The translations under genes and the position numbers were made by a program. The notes beneath the pieces were generated by a model that did no database searches, was not told the DNA's origin, and saw only the letters and a list, made by a program, of their open reading frames with translations. From Datisca glomerata (lineage: Eukaryota; Streptophyta; Magnoliopsida; Cucurbitales; Datiscaceae), in the NCBI GenBank assembly GCA_003255025.1, contig QANY01000319.1, positions 1 to 64,000 of the forward strand: 64,000 nt of DNA, in the 5' to 3' direction. Below are positions 45,641-57,090 of the stretch, piece by piece. How positions within the stretch are numbered: position 1 is the first letter of the stretch; each line of letters begins with the position of its first letter.

Positions 45641-45964
45641 ACGGAGAGACAAAGAAAGATTGTTCACAACCTTCTATATTGTGAAAAAGTCAAAAAAATG
45701 TGACCCAACTGTGGTTTACAACCACGCAATCTAAAAATCACGGGAAACCCTAGGTCTGATCAGCCCACTAGCTAGGGCAACCAACCACTTCAAAAAAATG
45801 AAGTTGGAAAGGAAAAAAAATAGTCAGAAAATCCACTGATGGCAGCGGAGGCGGGCGGCGGCTAGCGGTGGTGGATAATGATGGAGGTAGGCGTTAGTGG
45901 CAGTCAAAGTGAGAACTAGTGGTGGGTGGTGTTTAGGGTTAGGGTTATATTGGCTTTGATACCA

Positions 45965-46063
45965 AATAGAAAAAAAAAAGTAGAATAAAATGTTGTATTG
46001 AGTTAACACAAATCTAGATACAGTGGAGTATTTATACCCAAAGAAGATAAGTAATAAGAGTAA
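45965..46063 (-). repeat. Truncated 5' LTR of Copia D
   Basis: Follows the primer binding site directly. It matches the 3' LTR (GAGTTAACACAAATCTAGAT, then AAGAAGATAAGTAATAAGAG) until about 46063, then diverges, so the outer ~55 bp are missing. Confidence 0.7.
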
Positions 46064-48640
46064 TGCAAGGATTGCGGAGGATGGTGGTCGCAAGTCCCGC
46101 AGGGAAGAATATGGAAGAAGGAAAATTGGGGTAATTGCTGACATGTTCAATGGATTGATGTGACTAAGTTAGAGTGATGTGGCTAAGTTTTATTTGTCAC
46201 GTCTTATCAACTAAGCTTTATGTTATAGTCCATTAGTTTATAATAACAGAATACTTACAGACGGGTAAACGTGGAATAACAATATAACTGTAGAGTCTTA
46301 TTTATGACTTTTTAAACTAAAAGATTAAAAATGAAAACTATCTTCTTATTTACCTTTTATTTTATTTCTATGCACACGTTTTACTCTTGGTTTTCAAGCT
46401 ATTTTTTCCTTTTATATCTAGCATGTGCCACATGTGTCACAATTGCCAATGTACTGTTTGATTTTGCATGTGATTTCCAATTTGGAACATGAAATCAAGA
46501 TCTTCCACAGCTGTAACTTCCATGAAAGTACTAAGTATATTTATTTATTATTATAACAAGTACTAAGTAAATTTAGTTTTGCAGGAAAGTTATCCGTTCC
46601 CACCTTTAAATATTGATATTAAACTAAGCGCAAAAGCTTAATCTTATTAGAGATAATATCATAGGAGCCGTAATTAAATCTCCAAAGTCATGGCTACAAA
46701 AAATGTCACTTACTAAATTCGAACTCAAAACAGAGGAAACAAACCCCAAGTCTCTTAAAACCTTGCCAACTAAACTAACCATCAGGATTGAGGAATGGTT
46801 CACTCATTCCTTTGTAATTTCAAGGTCAACGACCCTACTTAATTGCTTTATTTAACATGGTTGATTTCTAATTCTTCTCTCGTTTTCTTTCTATTTTTCA
46901 GTTGAACAGTAAAATGAATGTAAAAATTGACCAAAAAAATGAGAAATTGAATACAATTAATATAGTTTTACAATAAAAAACCTATGAATTAAAAGAAAAA
47001 CTAAATTCCGTATTACTTTACTACTTTACATATGAATCAAACATTACATCAAAAATAAATATTTAGTGTCATTTGGGTTAGTGTGTAATTGTTACAAATT
47101 TCAGATAAGTAAAAGTAAGGCAATCAATTTTTTTTCATAATAAATTATTCACATAAAATTTCTCTCTTGTTTGTATTCATATAAAAGTAGATATGCAGAT
47201 AGACAACTCAACAAAACTGTCTCTACACTACATCTACATAGATGTCATTAGGCTTACTGTGAGGGATGAATATCAAAAGTATTTTTATATCCAACTAACG
47301 GGCATGAAACTCAAGCTCATATAAAAAATTGTATTAGGCATGGGTTCAAATTTTACCATTGAATTAAGTGCTTGTTAATTTAGAGATGATTAATTATCCC
47401 AATATTAAGAACATGAGTGGAAAATTTCTCCTAATCTAAATAGTAACTATTAAGTCTAATGATGCACATTCATATCGATAGGGACTATGACGGCGTGTTC
47501 ATGATTTACTCGAATGCATATGGGTACGGACGTAAGTATGAGTAGTGCATGACATTTTTTTGTTGTACGAGTAGTCCACGGTTAGAGCAAAATCGGCTTA
47601 TCATACTACGTCGACAAGTTGGCCTGCTGTTTTCATTTCATCAACTATTGTTTCAGTTTGGGAAATAGGTTATGACCATATGTGTAGCTTAATATGTTAC
47701 ACTTCAGTTACTTACGTCTAATCACAATAGATTATGAACTCGTTATACCCTCTCTAAAAAAGAATTTAAGTGGTTCCTCTCCATTGCCTCCTCCATCCAA
47801 CTTTTTTTTATTCGCCCTTGAATTGATGACTCATGCCTATTTATTTTTGAAATTTATTTTCCAAACTAACCATTTAACTCTAGTTAAGAACATTTTAAGA
47901 AACTTAACCTAAAACTAAATAATCAGTTAGACTTTAAACTTTTTTTTGTAACATTTTCATGCTAAAGGCTTGACACGTGCCTGTTAGAAAAATATATTTC
48001 GGCTAACATATTTAGTTAACAATTATATTATGAGCTATCTAATAAATCCAAAGTATGTGAGTTTTTTTTAACGTGTAGAGACACAATACTAATTAAAAAT
48101 TAGGATTTATAATGAGATTTTATTTGACCTAGTAAATAAGGAATATTATATGGTTATGGTCTCCGGGTCAAATTGTCCACTATATTTGCTCTTCTCCTCT
48201 TTCTTCATCTTACAGAGAGAATCCATTGAGCATTATAGTGATATAATTGTGAAAAACCGCTAACCCGCCATGATTTATCAGCGTGGATTCAAGTATTCTT
48301 CCCCAACTATATTTTTGGATAATTTGACATGAAAGATTATGAATCCATTTATGAATTAGGACCTAACAAATAGTATTAGAGCAGTTTTCATGCTAACTAT
48401 CACGACAAATCATGCATATTTGATTCATGATTTGATTGGTGAAGATTAAGATTTTATAGTTCATGTGTGATTTAAAGGGTGAATCATTAAATGTGAAAAA
48501 TCGGTTATTAAACTATAAATTTTTTATCTTTATTTTTTATTTTTTTTTATTTCTGGATCAGAAATCACGATCAATCATGATACTACATTGGGTGACATTA
48601 CTTATCAATATATAAATTTTACATAAATCGTGTAACAAAC
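46064..48640. other. Intergenic DNA
   Basis: About 2.6 kb with no recognised gene. A possible tRNA-derived SINE (46620-46795) is the only feature I can name; the rest is AT-rich. Confidence 0.5.
46620..46795 (-). mobile_element. Possible tRNA-derived SINE
   Basis: The minus strand shows an A-box-like TTAGTTTAGTTGGCAAGG (about 46761-46778) and, some 40 bp downstream, a B-box-like GAGTTCGAATTTAG (about 46713-46726). That spacing is typical of tRNA-type pol III promoters. The body does not fold as a tRNA, and the 3' end is not defined. Confidence 0.4.
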
Positions 48641-48645
48641 GACTA

Positions 48646-48815
48646 CCTAGTCACTATAAATTCTCAAAAAAGAGAATACTGTGACTTTCCCTTACAATCT
48701 CACGATTTGGGTATGGGCGGTTGCATGATCAATCATCATCACCTAGTCACTATAAATTCTTAGAAAAGAGAATACCACGACTCGCCCTCGCCCTCACGAT
48801 CTCTGGTGTGGGACG
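48646..48815. repeat. 96-bp spaced direct repeat upstream of the F-box gene
   Basis: CCTAGTCACTATAAATTCT, then an AAGAGAATAC word and a GACT(C/T)... stretch, occur at 48646 and again at 48742. Each copy holds a small palindrome (TTCTC...GAGAA). It may be two units of a longer unrecognised repeat. Confidence 0.7.
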
Positions 48816-48854
48816 GCCTATTTATGCAGTTAACTCGAAATAGAAAACGGACGG

Positions 48855-48885
48855 TTGTTATTGGGCCTACGGAGCCCATGTTGGT
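48855..48885 (+). promoter_or_regulatory. TGGGCC-type promoter elements of the F-box gene
   Basis: TTGGGCCTA (48861-48869) and GAGCCCAT (48873-48880, reverse complement ATGGGCTC) resemble the site II / UP1 elements common in plant housekeeping promoters. They lie about 100-170 bp before the likely 5' UTR exon. No strong TATA box is seen. Confidence 0.45.
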
Positions 48886-49035
48886 AATCATCGGCTTAAT
48901 ACAGGGTTTTGACTGTTTGAACACCTGCTTTTATCACTTTCTTTTTCTTCATCTCTCCTCAAAGTCCCCGAAAATCCTCTTCCTCTTACTGGTCCCAAGC
49001 CAATTCTAGGGTTTACCATTTCAACCGGAAATTAA

Positions 49036-49894
49036 GGTACTGAGAAAATCACCTCTCTACTCCGATCACATTTTCATTCACTTCATGCTTTAGTTTCCGT
49101 GTATTTTTTAGTTTCGTTTTCGCTATGTTTGCTTGTCATCTCGGGTTTGACCTCCTTGCTGAATTGTTTGTTTCTATTCATAATTTCATGAAACCTTTAG
49201 TTTTATGGATCCTCTTCCAATCATAGTGTATTTTTGTTTTAATCTCACCTTCGTGTAAGAAACTGGGGTTGACTTTATTATTAGGTTGTTGGAATTGTCT
49301 TTTTATCCCTTCTGATCTATGGTATATGATGGTGATATCCGTTCGGTAGTTAATTGCTGGTTCTTTTACTTTGGTAGTTTGTTTTTCTCTGCTATTTTTA
49401 CTGATATGGGTTCTTAAAATCAAGGAGTTAACTGCTACTTCCAGTGTATGAGCTTTAAGGTATCTGACAAAGCATGGTTATTATGGGATTTCAGATTATT
49501 ATTTGAGTGTGATTTCATTTTCAGGAGTTTTAAGTGATTAGTTACTGGTACAAAATATATACATGTATAATTCTCTGTTGATTGAAATGCCAGCTAAATG
49601 CTTGAAGTTCTCAATGTGCTTAGGCATGTATATCTAGAATTGTACTAGTACTGAGGTTCACTAATAATTGCACCTCTAGAGTTCATGCTATGGTTACTTG
49701 AATGAATCATCTGGGATTTTGTCTTTAGAAGAATACAAAGGGATAACTTGATATATCTAATTTTATGTTGCGTGATGGAAACAACTGCGAAATAATTAAT
49801 ACTCGTTTTCATCATATCTTGTGTCAAATGGTTTTTGGATATGGTTTGTTTCTCCGATGCGATTTAAAGTAAATAATTTTTTTGTTTCTCTCAG
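49036..49894 (+). other. Probable 5'-UTR intron of the F-box gene
   Basis: Donor AAG|GTACTGAG at 49036 and acceptor TTTGTTTCTCTCAG| ending at 49894. The interval is T-rich and non-coding. The preceding stretch (about 48930-49035) is C/T-rich like a leader. Confidence 0.55.
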
Positions 49895-49959
49895 GTAATC
49901 AATCGTATGTGCTGCTTTTGGACCCCCCCTGAAGTTAATAGCTGCAGGAGGAAGTTGTG

Positions 49960-49986
49960 ATGTGCATAGCTTATATTACCTTCTGA
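49960..49986 (+). promoter_or_regulatory. Upstream ORF of 8 codons before the F-box start
   Basis: An ATG at 49960 opens MCIAYITF and stops at TGA 49984-49986, two bases before the main ATG at 49989. Its position suggests it may reduce initiation at the main start or work by re-initiation. This is inference. Confidence 0.5.
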
Positions 49987-49988
49987 AA

Positions 49989-50738
49989 ATGACATGCGAG
50001 GAAGTTTTGAAGGCTGTTTTCCCTATGTTGGAAGGTGTGGATCTTGCATCCTGCATGGCAGTGTCTAAGCAATGGAGAGGCATAGCCCGAGATGATTACT
50101 TCTGGAAATGCCTATGCGCCAAGCGCTGGCCTTCAATCTGCAAACGACCTAACCCTCCGACTGTTACTTATTACAAACTATATCAAATGTTCTATAAGCG
50201 CCAGCATCGTCAAACGCTTCTCCCTCCTAGGATTTCTTTTGAAGATTTAGAATTTTACATCGACATTTGGACAGAAGATGTATTAATCTTTTCTGAAGCT
50301 GTCCCAGGCCCTGTCCTAGAGACTGGTATCAAGATGCCACTGCTGGGTACTTTTGAGGTGCTTAAATTTCACCTAGAGGCACCTGAATACAAGATGACAC
50401 TACCTGTAGAGCCAAGTTTCATTGTTCCTTTAAGCCAGACTGTGAGTGTTTCAGTGCTTGTTGGGCGGAAAGATTCCAATAAGGTTGCTCGCATTATTAA
50501 CAAGTCTGCATTTGACTATGTAGATCGTTCGTCATATAGGGCCCTAGCATTTGACTACCTTGATTTCTCTCCGCTCTACCCTTTCATTTCGGGTATTCGA
50601 GCATGGATATCTTTGCTTTTTAAGGACGATGCAGATGAAGGTTTAATTGATGTTTTTGGTATAGTAATGGATTTCTGTGATGCTGCAAATACCAAGGAAG
50701 AGGTATTGTGGCTGCTAGATATGCTTGATTGGAAGTAA
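49989..50738 (+). CDS. F-box protein, At5g39250 type (249 aa)
   Basis: Single coding exon of 249 aa. The N-terminal F-box (~residues 3-45) contains EEVLKAVFPMLEGVDLASCM and SKQWRGIARDDYFWKCLCAK, the part that binds SKP1 in an SCF ubiquitin ligase. The C-terminal ~200 residues have no Kelch, LRR or WD repeats. They include a conserved-looking ICKRPNPPTVTYYK and a C-terminus ending in EEVLWLLDMLDWK. In Arabidopsis the nearest relative I know by sequence is the uncharacterised F-box protein At5g39250. An in-frame GTG lies upstream at 49962, but MTCEEV fits the family start. The substrate is unknown. The gene looks intact. Confidence 0.9.
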   Translation: MTCEEVLKAVFPMLEGVDLASCMAVSKQWRGIARDDYFWKCLCAKRWPSICKRPNPPTVTYYKLYQMFYKRQHRQTLLPPRISFEDLEFYIDIWTEDVLIFSEAVPGPVLETGIKMPLLGTFEVLKFHLEAPEYKMTLPVEPSFIVPLSQTVSVSVLVGRKDSNKVARIINKSAFDYVDRSSYRALAFDYLDFSPLYPFISGIRAWISLLFKDDADEGLIDVFGIVMDFCDAANTKEEVLWLLDMLDWK

Positions 50739-50989
50739 AGGGTTAACCTTTACTGTAGCATTTCTGCTTCTATTTGCCTAATTTGTTTAGCTTGGACGGC
50801 TGTTTAATGCTTGGTTCCGGTGGTAGCCCTTTATTTATCATTGTGCGATGTTTGTACATCTCTGTCCGTCCGTTGCGAAAAATAAGTTTAAACAAGTGTG
50901 TATTTTTGCACATCTTTTGTCATTTGTTTGATACACTTGTCACTTGGGCTGACAAAGTACTAATAGATTGAGAAAAGGGATTAACCGTA

Positions 50990-51930
50990 CAAATAGCTAA
51001 CTTTCCGACAAGTTGTAAATAAAAATGGTCGGTTTTTTTCTAAAAATATGGGGATCGGAGTAAATAGTTTTTTTATTAAATTACACAGGTGTAAGTATGA
51101 ATAATTTACTCACAGTTGTGCAGTTTATGTAAATAAATTATTTACTTATACCTCTTTCGGCTATATTTGTCAAAAAAAAGTTTTCAACCATTTTCGTAAT
51201 TTGAGTGGAAAGTTGACTTTTCTTGTGTTGCATAAGTTGACTATTTTCATATGTTGTATCGATGTATAAAATATGGGTTCCTTCTACTTCATTAAGGAAA
51301 TTTTTTAGTAATAAGTATCAAGAGGAACTTCTGCATTGTATTCGACTTTGAATTGAGATGTTAGGTTGGGTGCATATGATTCCTCCAATTGGCATTAGCC
51401 CGTGAGTATCTGTACACAGATTAGTGAAAAATAGTATTTCTTTCTTCTTATTTACTTTTCCAATCTCTCATGTATCATGGATTTGTATGGTAAACTTGTG
51501 TTCTTTATTTTATTTTGTCAACCTCTTGATGATGTATCATGAACTTGTTTGACAACCTGAAGATTACAAAAGTTATGGAGTTTCCCTTTTTTCATTAATT
51601 TACATTAACCTACATTGTAATTTGTCTTGATTACATGATTACACTCTCTAATTTCAATGATTATATAAAGATCTCTCGCCTTTAGTAATAGGTCAAAAAT
51701 GTCATTTTTCAATTAATATCTCATTATTTATTAACATATACAAGTTACATATTTCTAAGTATATGCAAGTTACAGTATATAGACAAATGAAATTGAGAAT
51801 ATAAATAATAATTATCTATCAATACGAATTGCTTAAAAAAGTACATTTAGGAAATATTTTGTTTGGAGTTTATTTTGTATCTAAATAAAACTAGGAGTGT
51901 CTATGTATGTTTTGAATTTAGAGGTGGTGA
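50990..51930. other. Intergenic DNA 3' of the F-box gene
   Basis: No gene or named repeat seen; AT-rich, likely 3' UTR near the left end. Confidence 0.5.
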
Positions 51931-51933
51931 TCG

Positions 51934-52308
51934 TAGGGGTGAGCAGCCGTCACGAAATAAATGTTCTGAATCGAGCAGGACGGGATGTAATTTTTTCTCT
52001 TTGGCGGGACGAGACGAGATTTTTTCTCTTCGCGAGAGAGGACACGGGACAAAATTTTTTACCCCGACTTGTCCCATCCTAAATTCTTTAATCGACTAAA
52101 ATTATTATTTTTTAAATTTGACCCTTAATTCGTTATTTTAACCCAATTTTCTTAAAATTTAATATTTTTATCTTTTAAACTTTAAACTATTTTAATTTGT
52201 AGCCCTGAAATTTTATCCAAAATACCCGTCCCATCCCGCACGATTTTGTCCTCGATATGGGATGGGATGAAACTGAAAAATTCTCGTCCCCGTCTCTGCG
52301 CTCCCCTA
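51934..52308. mobile_element. hAT-like MITE with GC-rich inverted arms
   Basis: The left end is TAGGGGTGAGCAGC and the reverse complement of the right end is TAGGGGAGCGCAG, an imperfect inverted terminus. Inside, GGGACGAGACGAGA and CACGGGACAAAA on the left face GATTTTGTCCTCG and CTCGTCCCCGTCTC on the right, so the arms can pair. The flanks (GGTGATCG / GATGTTGT) do not give a clear 8-bp duplication. No coding content. Confidence 0.5.
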
Positions 52309-52309
52309 G

Positions 52310-53215
52310 ATGTTGTGTAAGTAAGGTGAATTTTAGTGGAGATTGGTGCAATTTAGCCTTTTTGTTAGTAAAAAATCTGCGGAGATCAAATCTCAGATAA
52401 AATGAAGACATAATTTCGTTATAGGCTTATAATTTCTCTTTTGGTTTATTCTTTCTTGCAAATATGTCAAAGGTGAACTTTTGGTATTTTCACGTGTGGC
52501 TAAATCTCACCGGTTAAAACGTGAAGTATTAAAGTGTCTTTTACTAGCACCCTAGATATTGCATTCCAAGACATAATAAATGTGTTAGAGGTATCTCGTT
52601 TCCAGCACAAATGAGAAAGTACCTAGTTTTATAGAATTTTCAATTTTCCAAATAAAAATATTGAGTATTTAAAATTATGAGAGGCGATTTTTAAGTGGCT
52701 AAAACTTTTTAATTTTTCTAAATACTTTTAAAAGATACTATTTTAATTATATTTTAAAAATAAACATTAATGGCATAAAAACCAAAAACTCCCCTTTTAT
52801 GAGATTCTCTCAATCATCTTGATAAAGTTACCTCAGATGCACATTCAATTTTAACCTTTAATTAGGAGCCAATTTTAAGCCAATCAATTGCTCCAATGAT
52901 TTTTCCATCTAATATGGAAAATCCCCAATTATGTCAAGCATATATCAAGGCTATGATTGAAGAAAAATGGTGAGCATAAATGATTATTTGGCTTAAATTT
53001 GTAATTTTGTCAAAAAAAAAGTGAAGCTTGAAACTGACTATATGACTTCATTGTAATTACGAGCAATGATGAAAATACTCATTAATTAAGCAATATGTTT
53101 TGAAAATAAATTAATCAAAACCATAAATGCTAATTTAAATACTTAATCCTCCAACATGGCAACTAAAATTCCAAAAAAAATAAAATTAAATAAACCCAAC
53201 TACGGAAATAATACT
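52310..53215. other. Intergenic DNA downstream of the expansin gene
   Basis: No gene or named repeat seen; AT-rich. Confidence 0.5.
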
Positions 53216-53220
53216 AATTT

Positions 53221-54680
53221 CTAAAAGTTATAATTGGTCTCATAGGTCTGACCAAACTGCCAATTCCGGGGCGCAACATTATCAAACTCAATCATTTTCC
53301 CATCACTTGTAGTTACTTGGAATGACAAGCTTTGCCCTCTCAATCCCGTCCCTGTCTGCCAATTTTGCCCCCAATTCCTAGTCATTTGTACCCATTCACT
53401 ATTAGACCCCTTTATTTTCACATCAGCAACATCACCAGCACCACCAACATTGTAAACCAACACAAGTATCCAATATGGATTCCCTTTTATCTCAAACTTA
53501 GCCCCTCCTTGTTTATGACACGAGACTCGGCGGAAGCGAACCGGGATGATTCCAGCTTTGTAGTAGGCGAGCTTAGTGAACATTGGCATAGACAAGTCAA
53601 AATGCTTTTGTGGTGGGTTGCACCAATTGCCATCAGGTTTGCTGTAGTTTGGAGGGCAGAAGTTGGTCGCTGTGATTCGGATTGTGCCAGCGTTGCGTAT
53701 GCACCATTGTGGATCGTTGACGCACATTAGCTCAAAACAAGCGCCGCAGGCTTGGCCTTCGTTGAATAGTGCAGTGCTTAGAGCCGCTGTCTCTAGGCCA
53801 TAGCCTTGCTTGAATAGATCACCATATCCACATGCTCCTTCTGTGAAAAGACAAATCACGAAAACAAAAATCTCACCAAATTAATCATGTATACTTCATA
53901 AAACCTTAAAAGTTATAGGTTTGGAAAAATTAAATTTAGTGACATTTTATTGAGAAATTTGACTTATTTAATATTTGATATAACTAAAAAACATATAAAA
54001 TAGGTGGTACGAGTACAAGTCACAATATCCGGTTCTATAAAAAAAATACAAAAAAATAATCTCACCAAATTTAAAAGTGTTGTACTATAGCAAATCTTTA
54101 CGTTATAGGTTAAAAAAATGTAATAAGTTAAAAAATATATTTTGGACAGATACATATAAAATCTGAATCATGAATGAGTTGATATATAGAAAAAAGAACT
54201 CATAAAACTTATATCTATATACATCGTGAGTTCAAATCATATTATCTAAAAAAAATTGTAAATCTCATAACTTTGAAAAAAATAAATAAAATAGTTCTAG
54301 ACATGTCTATAAATAATCAAGTACTCTAAAAGACGGACATACTAAAAAGACACGTAAGAAAAAACACGTAAAACCTACCCGAAATCCTCATAGTATATAT
54401 AAAACATATAAAAGTAAAATAAACAGCAAATTTCTTTGTTAGTAACATAGGAAAAAGGCTAAATAAAACTAGCAAATTTTTTTAGTGATAATATTTCAGT
54501 GTAAAGAGTATATACATAATACTTACGCATGGTTTCACCACCACTCATGTCACCATAAAATGTTGCATGAGCATCAGACCATCCCGAGTTACTATGAGTG
54601 CTGATCTGTTTGGCCATGGCTTGCAAAATTACAGCCATGAAAACCACCAACAAGGCTATAAGTTTCTGAGAAGTAGCCAT
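53221..54680 (-). CDS. EXPA: Alpha-expansin (EXPA), two exons, 257 aa
   Basis: Expansins loosen cell walls at acid pH without hydrolysis. Exon 1 is 54527-54680 and exon 2 is 53221-53840, joined at GT/AG (phase 1). The join gives GETMQGACGYG, the expected motif. A signal peptide lies at residues 1-23 (cleavage after AMA). Domain 1 (GH45-like) has GACGYGDLF, cysteines at about 55, 83, 86, 91, 98, 113 and 125, TATNFCPPN and the HFDL motif at 131-134. The C-terminal CBM63-like domain has [27 protein letters not shown] and [10 protein letters not shown]. Length is normal for EXPA. The second conserved EXPA intron is absent. Unusual residues include [10 protein letters not shown] in place of the usual PG-type turn. 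A TATA-like ATATAAAT lies at 54763-54770 (minus). Confidence 0.92.
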
Positions 54681-54762
54681 TGATCAGAGAGTTTCCAAGA
54701 AAGATAGATAGCCAAAGGAAACTAAAGAAATTCTGCCTTGTTTAACTTTGATTAACGGGTTA

Positions 54763-54770
54763 ATTTATAT
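54763..54770 (-). promoter_or_regulatory. TATA box of the expansin gene
   Basis: ATATAAAT on the minus strand, about 85 bp before the ATG at 54680. That leaves room for a ~50-nt leader. Confidence 0.55.
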
Positions 54771-54789
54771 GCAATTACGAGTGTATTAA

Positions 54790-56020
54790 AGATGGAAAAA
54801 CGTTCATTTTGTTTGATATTCTTTCAGATTTAGCTCCAAAAATTGTGGGAAATTTAATGATTATAATTCGGATTGGACTTTGATTAAAGGTCGAATATGT
54901 TGAGATTGTAATTAAAAGGGAAAGAATGAAATGCATTTAATTAAATTAATGACAAATTGTGGCCGTTCAAATTTAGCAAGTATGAGAAAATTCCTTTGAA
55001 ATTCCAAACTTAGAAATTAACTTGACAAAATTAAAGTGTAAACACAAAATTAACAACTAATTTATCATATTTAATATCCGTGCAGACAATGTGTGTAAAT
55101 TCAATTTAATTTTTTTTTCTGACAATATTAGTTGAAACGATTAGTTAAGTCTTATTTTATACTTTAAAAGTCATAAATTCAAGTAATATTTGACGCTTAT
55201 AATTTTTTGTAATCACAAAAAAAAAAATAATTTCCTCTCTGCGAATTCTAGTTCATTGGACCACAAAAAATCAGTTTTAATTGTGGAAGGAGATGAAGAC
55301 CTTTATAACCCTTCAGATTTGGTCCAAATTCATATAAAATGTTCAACTCTTATTTCTTAAGTGAACAAAACAAACTCTTATTTCTTAAGTAAGTTAAACT
55401 AGTTTGTCGAAAATAAGTTTACTTGGGATTAACAATGAAGTTCTTCTGCTTTCTATCAGCAATTTATTAATAGAAATTTCATAAAAGAAGACAATTATGA
55501 CAGTATAGACTTCAAAATTAGCTACAAGTTTTTAAAAGAAAAAACTAGCAAAATCAAATGAGGCAGCGAGCATGCCACACCATAAAGTCCTCCAAAACAG
55601 GTCTTCACCTCTAATCTACAAAACCATGGTTTTGCTCTATCATCTTCAAGAAACACTCCAGCATCTTCAAGACTACCAAGATATTTATGAGCAATTAACT
55701 ATTTAGTACAAGATTTTTAAAATTACTTTTATTTCCTACAAGATATTTATGAACAATTAACTATTTAGTACAAGAATTTTAAAATTACTTTTATTTCCTA
55801 TTATAAGTAAATAATTATATTAATACACAATCACATTAGAGCAAAATATACTATAAAGAAACTTGTGCCACCACAAGTATTTCTCTTTTTTCATACATTT
55901 CTTTTTTTAGTAAGGCTGAATGTCTCCACAAGACCTTACCAAATGATCTTTTATTCCTAGTATACATGTATAAGAAGGTCCAAACTACAAGACAGGGTCA
56001 ATAACCCTTGACAACTTAGG
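54790..56020. other. Intergenic DNA with a 62-bp tandem pair
   Basis: No gene. Holds one clear tandem repeat (55678-55801). Around 55640-55680 a CTTCAAGA-type passage occurs in less AT-rich DNA. Confidence 0.45.
55678..55801. repeat. 62-bp tandem repeat, two copies
   Basis: AAGATATTTATGAGCAATTA recurs 62 bp later as AAGATATTTATGAACAATTA, and both continue with CTATTTAGTACAAGA and ATTACTTTTATTTCCTA. Only a few differences, so the duplication is fairly recent. Confidence 0.9.
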
Positions 56021-56026
56021 GGGTGG

Positions 56027-57005
56027 TGTTGAAAAATGACCTACGATGCTCAAGTTAGCAATTGCTCTAGTACTCTAGGGTTTCAGTAATAAACATATAC
56101 TAGGTTTACTTTGAAACACACACGTCTTATTGAAAATATATTGATCCTCTAGACGCCACCTTCTTCCCCATGTACGTAGGCCATCCTTGATGAGTTATCC
56201 TTTGGGTAAATTTTGACTCACAGGTAAGACGCAATACTTCTTCTCTAAGGAGGGCCCAAACTAAGATCAGACCAAGAGTCCTCCGCTTTAGGCCGAGACT
56301 ACTATGATGGCCAAGGTCCATCTAACACCTTCATGATCGAGACATCATGATGATCGAGGTTCAGCTAACACCTTCATGATCGAGACCGCCGTGATAGCCA
56401 TGTCCCTTGATCACCATACACTTGAGGTCACCTAGATGGCCGAGGCTCCCCTTTCAAACCTGCATGACCAAGGCCACGATGATGGTCAATGTCATACCAC
56501 ACCCCCATGACCGAGGTCACAAAGATGATTGAGGTCCTCCCATCTCCATGGTCGAGGGTACTCGAGATAGTCGAGGCCTATTCGCTGACATGACGAAAAT
56601 ATGATAATCAGTTATATAGGAAAATAACAGGCAACAACTAACCAACATCCTTATAAGGAGAACTCTAAAGGCCATATATGAAGTTGAACCAAGAAAGTAA
56701 TCTCCACACTTATGGAAATTCCCTTTAAATACCTATTTTCTTTATTAGAATAAGGGAGGGAGATACGTTGAACATGGACTAATAATGGTTAGAGAATCAT
56801 TATAAATAGGCGTTGTCTCTCACTCAAATGGATATGCATTCTTTAATTCTCCTAAAAATATTCTGCTAACTTGATCATCGGAGTGTATTAGGCCGAACAC
56901 TACATCAGTGTCAAGATAATCATTAGCCTGTCATTCTTTCTCGTAGAATCGTGAGTTCATCATCTTGCGACGCGTGGTATCTCAATTGATTGTAGATCCT
57001 CAACA
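56027..57005 (+). mobile_element. Probable solo LTR or LTR fragment (Gypsy-like)
   Basis: Starts TGTTGAAAAATGACC and ends GATCCTCAACA. Inside, ATTATAAATAGGCG near 56797 looks like an LTR TATA box followed by a leader. The stretch 56290-56580 repeats GATCGAGGTC-type words. The flanks GGTGG and TCTAC do not match, so the borders or age are uncertain. Confidence 0.4.
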
Positions 57006-57090
57006 TCTACAGTAACTAGGCAAAATGCCACTTTTCAGTCAATAAGAAAGTTGTACAAGGTACAAGTATTGAGAAAAATAGCTAAGTTAC

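Larger units (their letters stand above)
40256..46063 (-). mobile_element. Copia family D retrotransposon, minus strand, split by a family B LTR
   Basis: The 3' LTR (40256-40410) adjoins a polypurine tract (minus-strand CTTGAGGGGAAG). The primer binding site TGGTATCAAAGC lies at 45953-45964, next to a truncated 5' LTR (about 45965-46063) that shares GAGTTAACACAAATCTAGAT with the 3' LTR. Protease, integrase, RT and RNase H remnants are in Copia order. Gag is almost entirely missing. It is closely related to Copia C in coding sequence and leader. The right border is truncated, so the target-site duplication cannot be tested. Confidence 0.87.

Noticed and set aside
53332..53730. Plus-strand frame of 132 codons
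   Set aside because: Antisense shadow of expansin exon 2.
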